Part shown: piece after piece, positions 42,422-50,658 of the stretch | Layout: each line of letters starts with the position of its first letter | Position numbering within the stretch: position 1 is the stretch's first letter | NCBI GenBank assembly: GCA_017409465.1 | Contig: JAFQSQ010000004.1 | Span: 1 to 64,000, forward strand | Direction: 5' to 3' | Origin: Akkermansia sp. | Lineage (GTDB): Bacteria; Verrucomicrobiota; Verrucomicrobiia; Verrucomicrobiales; Akkermansiaceae | DNA: 64,000 bases | Program-made: the position numbers and the translations under genes | Notes under the pieces: model-generated | What the model was told of the DNA's origin: nothing | The model's database searches: none | What the model saw: the letters and a program-made list of their open reading frames with translations, nothing else

Positions 42422-42738
42422 ACAGCATCGTATTGGCACAGGCCGCCCAGCAGGCTCAGGGCGGAGGTTGGGACATGTTGATTACCATCGGTCTCTTCTT
42501 CGTCATCATCTACTTCATCGTCATCCGCCCGCAGCGCAAGCAGCAGAAGGAGCTCAAGGAGCGTCAGGATGCCCTCAAGATTGGTGACGAAGTCATCACC
42601 AACAGCGGTATCTACGGTACGGTACGTGCCGTCAAGGATGATACCATCAAGCTGGAAATCGCCACCGGCACCATCATCAAGATTGCCAAGTCCTGCATCG
42701 TGCAGACACAAGCCCCCGCTACTACGGAGAGCAAGTAA
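42418..42738 (+). CDS. yajC: Preprotein translocase subunit YajC
   Basis: A 106-residue protein with one N-terminal span (MLITIGLFFVIIYFIVIRPQRKQQKELKERQDAL) and a basic, small soluble domain (GDEVITNSGIYGTVRAVKDDTI). It associates with SecDF at the Sec translocon. Its ATG overlaps the tgt stop (ATGA), giving the common tgt-yajC arrangement. Confidence 0.95.
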   Translation: MNSIVLAQAAQQAQGGGWDMLITIGLFFVIIYFIVIRPQRKQQKELKERQDALKIGDEVITNSGIYGTVRAVKDDTIKLEIATGTIIKIAKSCIVQTQAPATTESK

Positions 42739-42748
42739 ATAAGAAAGT

Positions 42749-42793
42749 ACGAGTTACGGATTACGACGTACTGAGTTGAAATTCGTAACTCGT
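42749..42793. repeat. Inverted repeat between yajC and aroE
   Basis: ACGAGTTACG (42749-42758) and CGTAACTCGT (42784-42793) are perfect inverse copies separated by 25 nt, extending to about 13 bp with one mismatch. It may act as a terminator without T-run or be another small dispersed repeat. Confidence 0.55.
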
Positions 42794-42802
42794 CATTCCC
42801 CC

Positions 42803-43687
42803 ATGTTTCCGGTCTACACCAGCGACGATATCGTTGCATTGGCCGCAGACTCCCGCATCCGGCTGGGGGTCATCGGCAACCCGATAGCACACTCCAAATC
42901 CCCGCAGATGCAGCAGGCTGCGCTGGATGCTGACGGCAGGGAGTATACCTACGTGCGACTACTGGCCGGAGCGGAAGAAGGGTGCTTCGACGCTCTGCTG
43001 CAGCTGCTGGCAGAGCGAGGATTCATCGGCGCCAACGTCACCGTGCCGTTCAAGAAAAAAGCCTTTGCCGCAGCCACCCGGACAGATGCCCTTGCCGGCC
43101 TCAGCGGCGCCGCCAATACTCTGGTGCGCCGCGAGGACGGCTGGCACGGCTACAACACAGACGGCCCCGGCTTTGAACGCGCCATACAGGAGCTCAGCGG
43201 CCGAACTCTCCGGGAACAGCGCATCGTCATCCTCGGAGCCTGCGGTGGCGCCGGCTCAGCTCTCTGCTGTCAGTGTGTCCTCTCCGGCTGCCGACACCTT
43301 ACGCTGGTCAATCGCCCTCGCCCTGAGCTGCAGCAGCTGCTCTGCCATCTGACCCCACATAGTGAGGGCGACATACAGGCACTCACCTTTGATTCTCCTG
43401 ATGTCCGCTCAGCGGTGGAGTCAGCTGAACTCATTGTAAATGCAACCAGTCTGGGGCTGCATACCGGCGATCCTCTGCCACTGGATGTCGACCGATTGCA
43501 CCCGGGGCAGATAGTATATGATATCGTCACCCACACCACCCCTCTGCAAGCCGCCGCCACAGAGCGGGGCTGCACCGTCTCCGACGGTCTCGGTATGCTG
43601 CTGTGGCAGGGTGCCTACGCCTACCGCCACTGGTTCGGTGAATTGCCGGACGTTGAGCGGATGCGCCAGGCACTGTCGGGGTGCTGA
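42803..43687 (+). CDS. aroE: Shikimate dehydrogenase
   Basis: A 294-residue protein. Shikimate-binding motif VIGNPIAHSKSPQMQQAAL and NVTVPFKKKAF with the catalytic Lys lie in the N-terminal domain. The NADP-binding motif ILGACGGAGSALC follows, a slightly altered glycine-rich loop, and the C-terminal GLGMLLWQGAYAY segment is conserved. It reduces 3-dehydroshikimate to shikimate. The ATG at 42803 is preferred over an upstream TTG that lies in the inverted repeat. Confidence 0.93.
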   Translation: MFPVYTSDDIVALAADSRIRLGVIGNPIAHSKSPQMQQAALDADGREYTYVRLLAGAEEGCFDALLQLLAERGFIGANVTVPFKKKAFAAATRTDALAGLSGAANTLVRREDGWHGYNTDGPGFERAIQELSGRTLREQRIVILGACGGAGSALCCQCVLSGCRHLTLVNRPRPELQQLLCHLTPHSEGDIQALTFDSPDVRSAVESAELIVNATSLGLHTGDPLPLDVDRLHPGQIVYDIVTHTTPLQAAATERGCTVSDGLGMLLWQGAYAYRHWFGELPDVERMRQALSGC

Positions 43688-43688
43688 T

Positions 43689-44402
43689 TCAGTCGCGTAT
43701 CCCCTTATAGCGCCACGGCTTAAAGCCTCGGTAGGTGGTAAACGCAGACCTGGGGTACACCATTTCAAAACAACGCCACTCCGGAATGCCGGCTGCCTCA
43801 ATGGCGCGATAGTGCGTGCGCTCGGCATTCTCCCACCGCACAAAAATCTGCACATGCTCGCCGGGGCGCAGCAGGACATCGCCCGGTTGCAGCTCGCTCA
43901 CCCGCGCCAACGGCTCGCAAATGGACGGCAGCTGGCGCGTGGAATACGGCCGGGGCAGCCCCCAGCAGCGCGAGACCAGCCCGGAGCAATCAATCCCCGC
44001 CGCATAGCGGCTCACGCAGGCATCACCCCCACGTACCTTGTCTGACGAGGCATAATCCCCGGCATACACCGGCTCTGCCCCGCGCAGACGCTCCAGAAAC
44101 TGCTGAGGTGTATCAAAACCTCCCCATTTGTATGGCATGCCGACATTTTCGCCAACTTTCCACCAGAAACCCTTCCGGCGGTCGGTTTCAGGGCAGGCAT
44201 CGGGCGTATCCACTCGCTGACCATCGGCATCAGCCCCGTGCAGCGACAGCTCAGCGCGCCCCTGCCACCGCAGCGATGTATACTCACGTGCCCGGGCTAT
44301 CACCTCAGCCCGCGTAATCGTCGCGCCCCCCGGCCCGGCAGGCTCAGCACACCCCGCAAGCCCGAGCACGAGCACCGGCAGAAGCAGCAGAAGGGCTCTC
44401 AT
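43689..44402 (-). CDS. NlpC/P60-type lipoprotein
   Basis: A 237-residue protein with lipobox (MRALLLLLPVLVLGLAGC). A papain-like fold contains AAGIDCSGLVSRCWGLP (catalytic Cys, about residue 138) and LQPGDVLLRPGEHVQIFVRW (catalytic His). Such enzymes cleave peptide bonds in peptidoglycan or amide bonds of other polymers. The extension at about residues 70-105 (TDRRKGFWWKVGENVGMPYKWGGFDT) resembles the YebF/YgiM-adjacent peptidase extensions. It is downstream of the NfeD gene with a 4-bp overlap, so it belongs to the same transcript. Confidence 0.82.
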   Translation of the reverse strand: MRALLLLLPVLVLGLAGCAEPAGPGGATITRAEVIARAREYTSLRWQGRAELSLHGADADGQRVDTPDACPETDRRKGFWWKVGENVGMPYKWGGFDTPQQFLERLRGAEPVYAGDYASSDKVRGGDACVSRYAAGIDCSGLVSRCWGLPRPYSTRQLPSICEPLARVSELQPGDVLLRPGEHVQIFVRWENAERTHYRAIEAAGIPEWRCFEMVYPRSAFTTYRGFKPWRYKGIRD

Positions 44403-44890
44403 CCCTCGATTTTGTGAACTTGAGCCACACCACCCCGCACGGCATCGATAACTACCCGGTCACCGGGCACCAGCCCTGCCTTATCCGCAGCAGCGATGGC
44501 AATGACGTGATCCTCCCAGCGCACGCAGAGATTATCACCCTCACCCAACACCGTGGCAGGAGTGCCCCCGATTTCTTCTGTGGATTCACGCGGGGCATTG
44601 CGCAACACCCAGCCCATGAATACTCGCCGCACACACTGCACCCAGAGCGTGTAGTACAGTGTACAGGCCAGCGCCAGAAATCCGAGAAACACCAGCACCG
44701 ACCACTGCCACGGCGCACCCACCAGCCAGGTACCCCAGGCGGCGAAAACCACCAGTGCTACCCACGACAGGAACTCCGTATTGATAAAGATATCCAGCAC
44801 CAGCAGGGTGATGGCCACCGCCAGCATAATATGCAGGAACGTACCGTTATCAATCCCTGCAAGACTCTCTGCAAGCATCATCTCCATCAT
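44399..44890 (-). CDS. NfeD-like membrane protein
   Basis: A 163-residue protein with four close spans in residues 15-95 and a C-terminal OB-like domain (EIGGTPATVLGEGDNLCVRWEDHVIAIAAADKAGLVPGDRVVI). NfeD-type proteins pair with SPFH proteins, as here with the gene at 44898-45728. The two are thought to organise membrane domains or protease quality control. Confidence 0.82.
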   Translation of the reverse strand: MMEMMLAESLAGIDNGTFLHIMLAVAITLLVLDIFINTEFLSWVALVVFAAWGTWLVGAPWQWSVLVFLGFLALACTLYYTLWVQCVRRVFMGWVLRNAPRESTEEIGGTPATVLGEGDNLCVRWEDHVIAIAAADKAGLVPGDRVVIDAVRGGVAQVHKIEG

Positions 44891-44897
44891 ACACTCC

Positions 44898-45728
44898 TTA
44901 TTTCTTGAGATCCATCACTGAGGGCACGCTATTGGGCAGATATACCTGCGAGGCCGGGTTGGAGGTGATGGTGGCATAGCCCTCCAGTGCCTGACGGTTC
45001 ATCAACACTTTGGCTGCTGCATCTGCCCCCACGACAGCGGCTATACGCTGCAAATAGTCAGCCTCAGCCTCTGCCGCCAGCCGCATCGCCTCCGCTGCAC
45101 CCTGAGCCCGCAGGATGGCCGCCTGTCTCTCCGACTCTGCCAGTCGTACCCTGGCCGTACTCTCACCCTCCGCTTTCAGGGCAATGGAGCGGCTCACACG
45201 CTCGGCTTCCATCTGCCGCAGCATGGCTTCGCGCGTCTCAGCATCGGTCGTGAGCTCCTTGATTTCAATCGAGGTGATGCTGATACCCCAGCGGGATGCT
45301 GTCGCCGCGACAGACACCGATACCTTCTCTGAGATTTCCGATCTGGCAGAGAGAATCTCATCCAGATTACGCCCGCCGATAAGAGAGCGCAGCTCATTGA
45401 GCACCAGTTCTATCAGCGACTGGTGAAGGTTCTGCACCTCATAGACTGCCTTGATGGCATCCATGATGCGCCAGCGGATGATGCAGTTGACCTGCATCGT
45501 GGCATTGTCCTTGGTGATACAGGAGCGGGGATTGGTATCCAACAGCTGCTCCGTCTGCTCGATGTAGATACCCCGTTTGTTGGTATTCTCCCCCCAAGAT
45601 GCTGATACATCCTTGATACTCTGTAAAAACGGAATATAGAACTGCAAACCGCTCTTTCGGACAGAAGTCGGCTTACCGAACATCTCAACAATGGCACAAT
45701 GCCCCTGGGGTACAACGAAAATGAACAT
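44898..45728 (-). CDS. SPFH/Band 7 protein (stomatin-like)
   Basis: A 276-residue protein starting MFIFVVPQGHCAIVEMFGKPTSVRKSGLQF. It carries the Band 7 domain (to about residue 170), then an alpha-helical Ala/Glu/Arg-rich segment (LKAEGESTARVRLAESERQAAILRAQGAAEAMRLAAEAEADYL) and a short C-terminus. The usual N-terminal membrane anchor is missing. The start is chosen from a promoter on the minus strand (TTGCTT 45784-45789, 18 nt, TATAAT 45760-45765): the ATG at 45761 overlaps the -10, so the next one at 45728 is likely. It forms an operon with nfeD-like and NlpC genes. Confidence 0.8.
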   Translation of the reverse strand: MFIFVVPQGHCAIVEMFGKPTSVRKSGLQFYIPFLQSIKDVSASWGENTNKRGIYIEQTEQLLDTNPRSCITKDNATMQVNCIIRWRIMDAIKAVYEVQNLHQSLIELVLNELRSLIGGRNLDEILSARSEISEKVSVSVAATASRWGISITSIEIKELTTDAETREAMLRQMEAERVSRSIALKAEGESTARVRLAESERQAAILRAQGAAEAMRLAAEAEADYLQRIAAVVGADAAAKVLMNRQALEGYATITSNPASQVYLPNSVPSVMDLKK

Positions 45729-45822
45729 GATGAATCTATCTGTTTGTGGGTTCGGGTGCATTATATTATTTTCTCCCCCCACAAAGCAAGAGGAAAAAGC
45801 AAATCCGGTGCGGCTTTCTACC

Positions 45823-45851
45823 TTGACACCTCATTCCCCCCTTCGTATACT
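45823..45851 (+). promoter_or_regulatory. Strong promoter of the 194-residue membrane protein gene
   Basis: TTGACA (45823-45828), a 17-nt spacer and TATACT (45846-45851) end 9 nt before the ATG at 45861, so the transcript would be leaderless. It is divergent to the SPFH promoter. Confidence 0.7.
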
Positions 45852-45860
45852 TCTCTCCGT

Positions 45861-46445
45861 ATGGGATGTGTAGAAGCAATTGTTGCAGGAGCTGTCTTTC
45901 TTGCACTGGTCAGCACGCTCATCTTTGGTATCCATGCATACGCCGAACATCTCGCCTACTGGGTACGGCGCCGACGCCAGCGCCGTCACCCTGCTGATGA
46001 CTGGGAACGCGCCTATGCTACCCCTGAACCGGCGCTTCTGGCCACGCTGACGCAGCAACAGCTTGAGCAGAACCTCCACGAGCTCAGCCTCGCGGTGGAA
46101 AGTATCAGCGGCACAAAGGAGCAACTGACCAGCTACGTGTTCCACCCTGAGCAGGGAAAGCAGTTCAGCATGGAGTTCCTGCTCTCACCCCGAGGCGGAG
46201 TAGGCTGCGTCTGGATGGAGGATATCTGGAGCCATCACCGGCTGGGCTTCACGGAAGGCGAGCTGCGCCGGATATGCCGGCAATACGGTCTGGACGCCGA
46301 ATACGACTCCATGGTCAGCGCCGCGCTGAGCGATGTCACCACCGGGCTGCTCATCCGGCATCGGGAGCAGCTGCTCCTCTACCCCCACCTGCTGGCAGAA
46401 AGCTTCGCCACAAGCCCCTTCGCGCCTCTGGCAAAAAACAGGTGA
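45861..46445 (+). CDS. Hypothetical membrane-anchored protein
   Basis: A 194-residue protein with an N-terminal span (EAIVAGAVFLALVSTLIFGIHAYA), a basic stretch (RRRRQRRH) and a soluble domain of about 150 residues. It is similar in outline to the protein at 10017-10715. No family is recognised. The start is supported by a good promoter and by the span. Confidence 0.65.
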   Translation: MGCVEAIVAGAVFLALVSTLIFGIHAYAEHLAYWVRRRRQRRHPADDWERAYATPEPALLATLTQQQLEQNLHELSLAVESISGTKEQLTSYVFHPEQGKQFSMEFLLSPRGGVGCVWMEDIWSHHRLGFTEGELRRICRQYGLDAEYDSMVSAALSDVTTGLLIRHREQLLLYPHLLAESFATSPFAPLAKNR

Positions 46446-46474
46446 AAAGCAGCGGTGGCAGACGTGCTTTTTGC

Positions 46475-46503
46475 TTGCAGCAAAGCGGCGGTCATGCTAC
46501 AGT
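46475..46503 (+). promoter_or_regulatory. Promoter of purE
   Basis: TTGCAG (46475-46480), a 17-nt spacer and TACAGT (46498-46503) end 10 nt before the purE ATG at 46514. Confidence 0.5.
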
Positions 46504-46513
46504 ATGGGGTAGC

Positions 46514-46921
46514 ATGAAAGTTATCACTATTTACGGCAGCAAGAGCGACCTTCCCTTCATGGAACCCGCACGTACCTACTTCCGGGAAAACAATGTTGAA
46601 CACGAGGAGGTTATCTACTCCGCTCACCGTGATTTACCTGCGCTCATCGACTACCTGAAGGAGCTCGAGACCGCCGGCACCAAGGCTGTACTGCTCTGCG
46701 TGGCGGGTCTCTCGGCCGCGCTCCCCGGGGTAGTGGTGATGAATACGGAACTGCCGGTCATCGGCGTGCCGGTGCCCTGTGGACCGCTCAACGGGGTGGA
46801 CGCCCTGCTGGCCATCTCGCAGCTGCCCGGCGGCGTACCGGCCACGACGGTCGGGCTGCATAAAAAGACCCCGGTGAACGCCGCCATGGCTGCCCACCGT
46901 ATCATCAAACTGGCAGAATAA
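46514..46921 (+). CDS. purE: PurE-like N5-carboxyaminoimidazole ribonucleotide mutase
   Basis: A 135-residue protein, shorter than most PurE (about 160). The PurE signature is clear: IYGSKSDLPFMEPARTYFRENNVEHEEVIYSAHRDLPALIDYL (GSxSD ... SAHR), then AVLLCVAGLSAALPGVV and PVIGVPVPCGPLNGVDALLAISQLPGGVPATTVGL. It rearranges N5-CAIR to CAIR in purine synthesis. No purK is nearby. It is followed by pyrR after 17 bp and is probably in the same transcript. Confidence 0.9.
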   Translation: MKVITIYGSKSDLPFMEPARTYFRENNVEHEEVIYSAHRDLPALIDYLKELETAGTKAVLLCVAGLSAALPGVVVMNTELPVIGVPVPCGPLNGVDALLAISQLPGGVPATTVGLHKKTPVNAAMAAHRIIKLAE

Positions 46922-46938
46922 AACTCACCCCCACTGCC

Positions 46939-47457
46939 ATGCCGACTATTGGCAAAGATGCGATCGATGCCGCTCTGGACAACTGGGCAGAGCGCATCGC
47001 CGTCGGTCGCTCATCGCAAGGCGGAGAACTGGCTCTCATCGGCCTTATCAGCCATGGGGATATCCTGGCACAGCGGCTGATTCAGAGGCTGGAAGCCCGC
47101 GGTATCTATGCCCGCTACGGCGCACTGGATATCTCGCTCTACCGCGATGACTTCGACATGAAGCAGAGCAAGCCCGCGCTGCGCTCATCCTATCTTCCCT
47201 TCTCCACGGATGGGCTCCATATCATTCTGGTGGATGACGTCGTACAGACCGGGCGCACCGTACGGGCTGCGCTCAACGCCCTCTTCGAGTACGGCCGCCC
47301 CGCAAGCGTGCAGCTCCACTGCCTGACTGACCGGGGGGGCCGCGAATTACCCATCAGCCCCGATTACAGCGCCCTGAGGATAGACGCCCCGAGCACTGCC
47401 AAGGTGACGCTGCACCTGCAGGAGACGGACGGCTGCGACGAGATTATTTACCCCTGA
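46939..47457 (+). CDS. pyrR: PyrR-type uracil phosphoribosyltransferase/regulator
   Basis: A 172-residue type I phosphoribosyltransferase. The PRPP-binding motif is IILVDDVVQTGRTVRAAL (about residues 93-110), with DISLYRDDF and VQLHCLTDRGGRELPI as in PyrR. In Gram-positive bacteria PyrR binds pyr mRNA and attenuates transcription; here no leader of that kind is visible, since the gap to purE is only 17 bp. UPRTase or a coupled regulatory role are both possible. First of the pyrR-pyrB-pyrC-like operon. Confidence 0.9.
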   Translation: MPTIGKDAIDAALDNWAERIAVGRSSQGGELALIGLISHGDILAQRLIQRLEARGIYARYGALDISLYRDDFDMKQSKPALRSSYLPFSTDGLHIILVDDVVQTGRTVRAALNALFEYGRPASVQLHCLTDRGGRELPISPDYSALRIDAPSTAKVTLHLQETDGCDEIIYP

Positions 47458-47473
47458 TGTTACCCATCGTTTC

Positions 47474-48403
47474 ATGAACCCGCGAAAAGATTTACTCACC
47501 ATTGGGTCACTGAGCACCGAGGAAATCAACACCATCCTCGACAGTGCCACGGCCATGAAGGATATCTTCACCAAAAGCGTGAAGAAAGTACCGGCGCTGA
47601 AAGGCAAGTCGGTGCTTACGCTCTTCTACGAACCGAGCACCCGCACCCGTTCTTCATTCGAAGTGGCGGCGCATCGTCTCTCTGCCGATGTCACGACCTT
47701 CACCGTTTCCACCTCATCCGTCGTCAAGGGTGAAAGCGTACACGATACCATCGACACGCTCATGAGCATGAAGATGGATTATATCATTGTACGACACAAA
47801 CACAGCGGTATCCCGGCCGTCATCGCCCGCCACTGCAAGGCTGCCGTCATCAATGCCGGCGACGGCGCCCACGCGCACCCCAGCCAGGCCTTCCTGGATG
47901 CCTTCACCATCCGCGAGAAATACGGCGAGGTCGCAGGACGCCGCGTCGTCATCATCGGCGATATCCTGCACAGCCGCGTGGCTCGCTCCACCAGCTGTAT
48001 TCTCAAGCGTTTGGGCGCAGAGGTGGCCTATATGGGGCCCGGCCCGCTGGTACCGCTGCAGAAGCATACCGGTATCCCCCGCTTCACGAACTGGGATCAG
48101 ATTTTCGAATGGCGCCCCGACGTCATCTACCTGCTGCGAGTTCAGAACGAACGTATGGATGCGCCCTTCTTCCCCGCCGGCGACTACCACCAGGCATTCG
48201 GCGTCACCGAGGAGCGGCTGGAGCGGATTGATGATCTGAACCTCTCAATCATGCACCCCGGCCCCGTCAACCGCGGTGTGGAAATATGCGATGCAGCCAT
48301 GGACTATCGCAACACCCTCATCAACGACCAGGTAGAAAACGGCATAGCCGCCCGCATGAGCATCCTCTACCATCTCACCCCCCAAACTCAGAACAATGAC
48401 TAA
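47474..48403 (+). CDS. pyrB: Aspartate carbamoyltransferase catalytic subunit
   Basis: A 309-residue protein. Carbamoyl-phosphate motif FYEPSTRTRSSFEVAA (about residues 57-72), the DGAHAHPSQAFLDAFTI segment and MHPGPVNRGVEI are present, which give both substrate sites. It joins carbamoyl phosphate and aspartate in pyrimidine synthesis. No pyrI regulatory gene is nearby; the following gene is a dihydroorotase-like protein that overlaps by 8 bp, as in bacteria with PyrB-PyrC' complexes. Confidence 0.97.
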   Translation: MNPRKDLLTIGSLSTEEINTILDSATAMKDIFTKSVKKVPALKGKSVLTLFYEPSTRTRSSFEVAAHRLSADVTTFTVSTSSVVKGESVHDTIDTLMSMKMDYIIVRHKHSGIPAVIARHCKAAVINAGDGAHAHPSQAFLDAFTIREKYGEVAGRRVVIIGDILHSRVARSTSCILKRLGAEVAYMGPGPLVPLQKHTGIPRFTNWDQIFEWRPDVIYLLRVQNERMDAPFFPAGDYHQAFGVTEERLERIDDLNLSIMHPGPVNRGVEICDAAMDYRNTLINDQVENGIAARMSILYHLTPQTQNND

Positions 48404-49685
48404 CACCTATATTCTCAACGCCACCTGGGCACCTACCGGCGAGAAGTGCGATATCTGCCTCGGACCGGGAAAAAGCAGCAGCTTTGAGAAGCTGGGGGGG
48501 CTGCGCACCTGCGATGCCGAGATTCAGCCCGCCGGGTCGATGAGTGCTCCCGATGGCGCACGCCGTATCGATGCCACCGGCAAGCTGGTCATGCCCGCGC
48601 TCTTTGACCTGCACGCCAAGGTAGAGGTACCGGGGCGCAGCAAGCGCGAATCCGTCAGCCGCACCGGACAGGCTGCCGCCCAGGGCGGCGTATGGGGGAT
48701 GCTGGTCATACCCACGCGCGGCTTCATGTTTGACAACTACGCGACGCTTGACAGCTTCAACGACGCCGTCACGCAGCGCTCAGCCACGGAGATGCTGCCG
48801 GCAGGTACCATCTCACTGGGGGCACAGGGAGCCCAGCAGGCGCCGTACAATACCCTCTCTGCCAGAGGGGTGAATATTCTGACCGATGGCGATCGAGTGC
48901 CGGACAACCTGCTGATGCTGCACCGAGCCATGAAATACGCAGCAGAGCTCAACCTGACCTTCGCCATCCGGGGCGATGTCCCCGCGCTCACGGCCAACAC
49001 CTATATGCACCCCGGCTCCACCTCCTATGCGCTGGGGCTGCACGGCACGCCTGCCTGCGCTGAGGAAATCGGTATCGAAACCCTGCTGCGTCTGGCCGAA
49101 GATACCGGAGCCAGGCTCCACATCCAGACGGTCAGTACGGCCGAGGGCGTGGAAAGCATCCGCCGCGCCAAGGCACGCGGGCAAGCCGTCACAGCCGAGG
49201 TCGCCCTGCACCACCTGCTCTACACTCATGAAAACGTAGGCGACTACGACACGACCTTCAAGGTCACGCCGCCGCTGCGTGAGCGAAGCGACTGCGAGGC
49301 ACTGCTGGCCGGAGTCAAAGACGGCACCATCGACTGCATCGTTACCGACCACACCCCCTGCACGCCCTTTGATAAAAAACAGGACTTCATCAGTGCGCCG
49401 CAGGGGATGACGGCGCTGGACACCTTCCTCCCGGCGCTCTACACGCACCTGGTAAAACCGGGCAAGCTGAGCTGGGCAGAACTGGTACAAGCCTGCTGTG
49501 TGGCACCGCTGAGTATCGCCGAGCCTCAGGATAGCGAGAGCGATACCGACGCCAGCGTACCGCTGCTCCTGTTCGACCCGGAGCCGGAATACACCGTCAC
49601 ACCCGACCACATCGTCTGCGGCACAATGAACAACCCGCAAATCGGTACCACTCTCTGCGGCTCCGTCACCCTGCCGCTTCAGTAA
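48396..49685 (+). CDS. Dihydroorotase-like protein, probable pseudoenzyme (PyrC' type)
   Basis: A 429-residue amidohydrolase of the type I dihydroorotase family. The metal and substrate motif normally DxHxHLREPG reads DLHAKVEVPG (His73 kept, second His replaced by Lys75, substrate Arg replaced by Glu). The usual DHAPH reads DHTPC. The remaining fold is intact: QAAAQGGVWGML, VTAEVALHHLLYTHENVGDYDTTFKVTPPLRE and DGTIDCIVTDH. The loss of ligands suggests an inactive partner of PyrB, as known for PyrC' in Pseudomonas. Another active dihydroorotase would then be needed elsewhere in the genome. Confidence 0.82.
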   Translation: MTNTYILNATWAPTGEKCDICLGPGKSSSFEKLGGLRTCDAEIQPAGSMSAPDGARRIDATGKLVMPALFDLHAKVEVPGRSKRESVSRTGQAAAQGGVWGMLVIPTRGFMFDNYATLDSFNDAVTQRSATEMLPAGTISLGAQGAQQAPYNTLSARGVNILTDGDRVPDNLLMLHRAMKYAAELNLTFAIRGDVPALTANTYMHPGSTSYALGLHGTPACAEEIGIETLLRLAEDTGARLHIQTVSTAEGVESIRRAKARGQAVTAEVALHHLLYTHENVGDYDTTFKVTPPLRERSDCEALLAGVKDGTIDCIVTDHTPCTPFDKKQDFISAPQGMTALDTFLPALYTHLVKPGKLSWAELVQACCVAPLSIAEPQDSESDTDASVPLLLFDPEPEYTVTPDHIVCGTMNNPQIGTTLCGSVTLPLQ

Positions 49686-49716
49686 ACATAACCTCTACAC
49701 TCACTCTCTCCCTCAT

Positions 49717-50658
49717 ATGGTTATCTATATCGTCAGCGACGGCAAAAAAGGGCACCTCTCGCAGACTCGCGGGCTGGCCAACGCTCTGCTGGAACAGGCT
49801 AAGCTGAAAGCTCCCTCCGTTGAGCACAGCTGCCACGAAGTGGATATCACCGGCAAAAGCTGGCTGAGCAAGCTCTTCTACAAAGGCAAAGACCTGGACT
49901 ACCCCCGCCCGCACCTCATCCTCTGTGCCGGCCACAGTACCCACCTGGCAGCACTCAGTCTGGCCCGCCACCTGCGATGCCTCTGCATGGTCTGCATGAA
50001 GCCCAGTCTGCCCACGGGCATGTTTGACCTGTGCATCCTGCCCCGCCATGATTTACCTACGGGCAACACCACGGCTCCGGGTATCTTCACCACCAACGGT
50101 GCTATCAATGGTATACGCCCCCGCCCGGATGTACCCAAGACGGAAACGCTGATTCTCATCGGCGGCCCCAGCAAGAGCTACAAATGGGAGGAAGAAACCA
50201 TCATCACCCAGCTGAGCACCATCGCCCGCCACAACAACACCCCCATGGTGCTGACGACCTCCCGCCGCACTCCGGCCGACTTTGCAAAAGACGTCGCCAC
50301 CGCCTGCCCCAGTATCCGCGTCGTGCCGGTAGAGCAGACCGGCCCCGACTGGGTCGCGGAGCACCTGGCTAAGGCGGCTCAGGTATGGGTCACGCAGGAC
50401 AGCGTTTCCATGGTGTACGAGGCGCTCTCCAGCGGGGCTCCGGTAGGTATCATCGAGATGCCGGCCAAGGAGGGTCCGCACAAGCCCGATGCATCACGAA
50501 TCGCTCGTGGCCTCAATATGCTGATCAACGATGGCAGCGTCTGCCGCTTCACCAAATGGGCGAAGACCCACAGTCTACCCTGCTCTGCGCAGGAATTCAA
50601 CGAGGCAGGACGCACGGCCGCTTACATTCTGGAACACTTCCCCAAACTGTTGCCATGA
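49717..50658 (+). CDS. ELM1/GtrOC1-type putative glycosyltransferase
   Basis: A 313-residue cytoplasmic protein. N-terminal IVSDGKKGHLSQTRGLANAL, middle LILIGGPSKSYKWEEE, and WVTQDSVSMVYEALSSGAPVGIIEMPAKEG match the ELM1 family (DUF1022), a GT-B-like fold. Some members are implicated in lipopolysaccharide outer-core synthesis; the name comes from plant mitochondrial fission proteins. Its stop overlaps the ATG of the next glycosyltransferase (ATGA), which supports an envelope-sugar role. Confidence 0.82.
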   Translation: MVIYIVSDGKKGHLSQTRGLANALLEQAKLKAPSVEHSCHEVDITGKSWLSKLFYKGKDLDYPRPHLILCAGHSTHLAALSLARHLRCLCMVCMKPSLPTGMFDLCILPRHDLPTGNTTAPGIFTTNGAINGIRPRPDVPKTETLILIGGPSKSYKWEEETIITQLSTIARHNNTPMVLTTSRRTPADFAKDVATACPSIRVVPVEQTGPDWVAEHLAKAAQVWVTQDSVSMVYEALSSGAPVGIIEMPAKEGPHKPDASRIARGLNMLINDGSVCRFTKWAKTHSLPCSAQEFNEAGRTAAYILEHFPKLLP

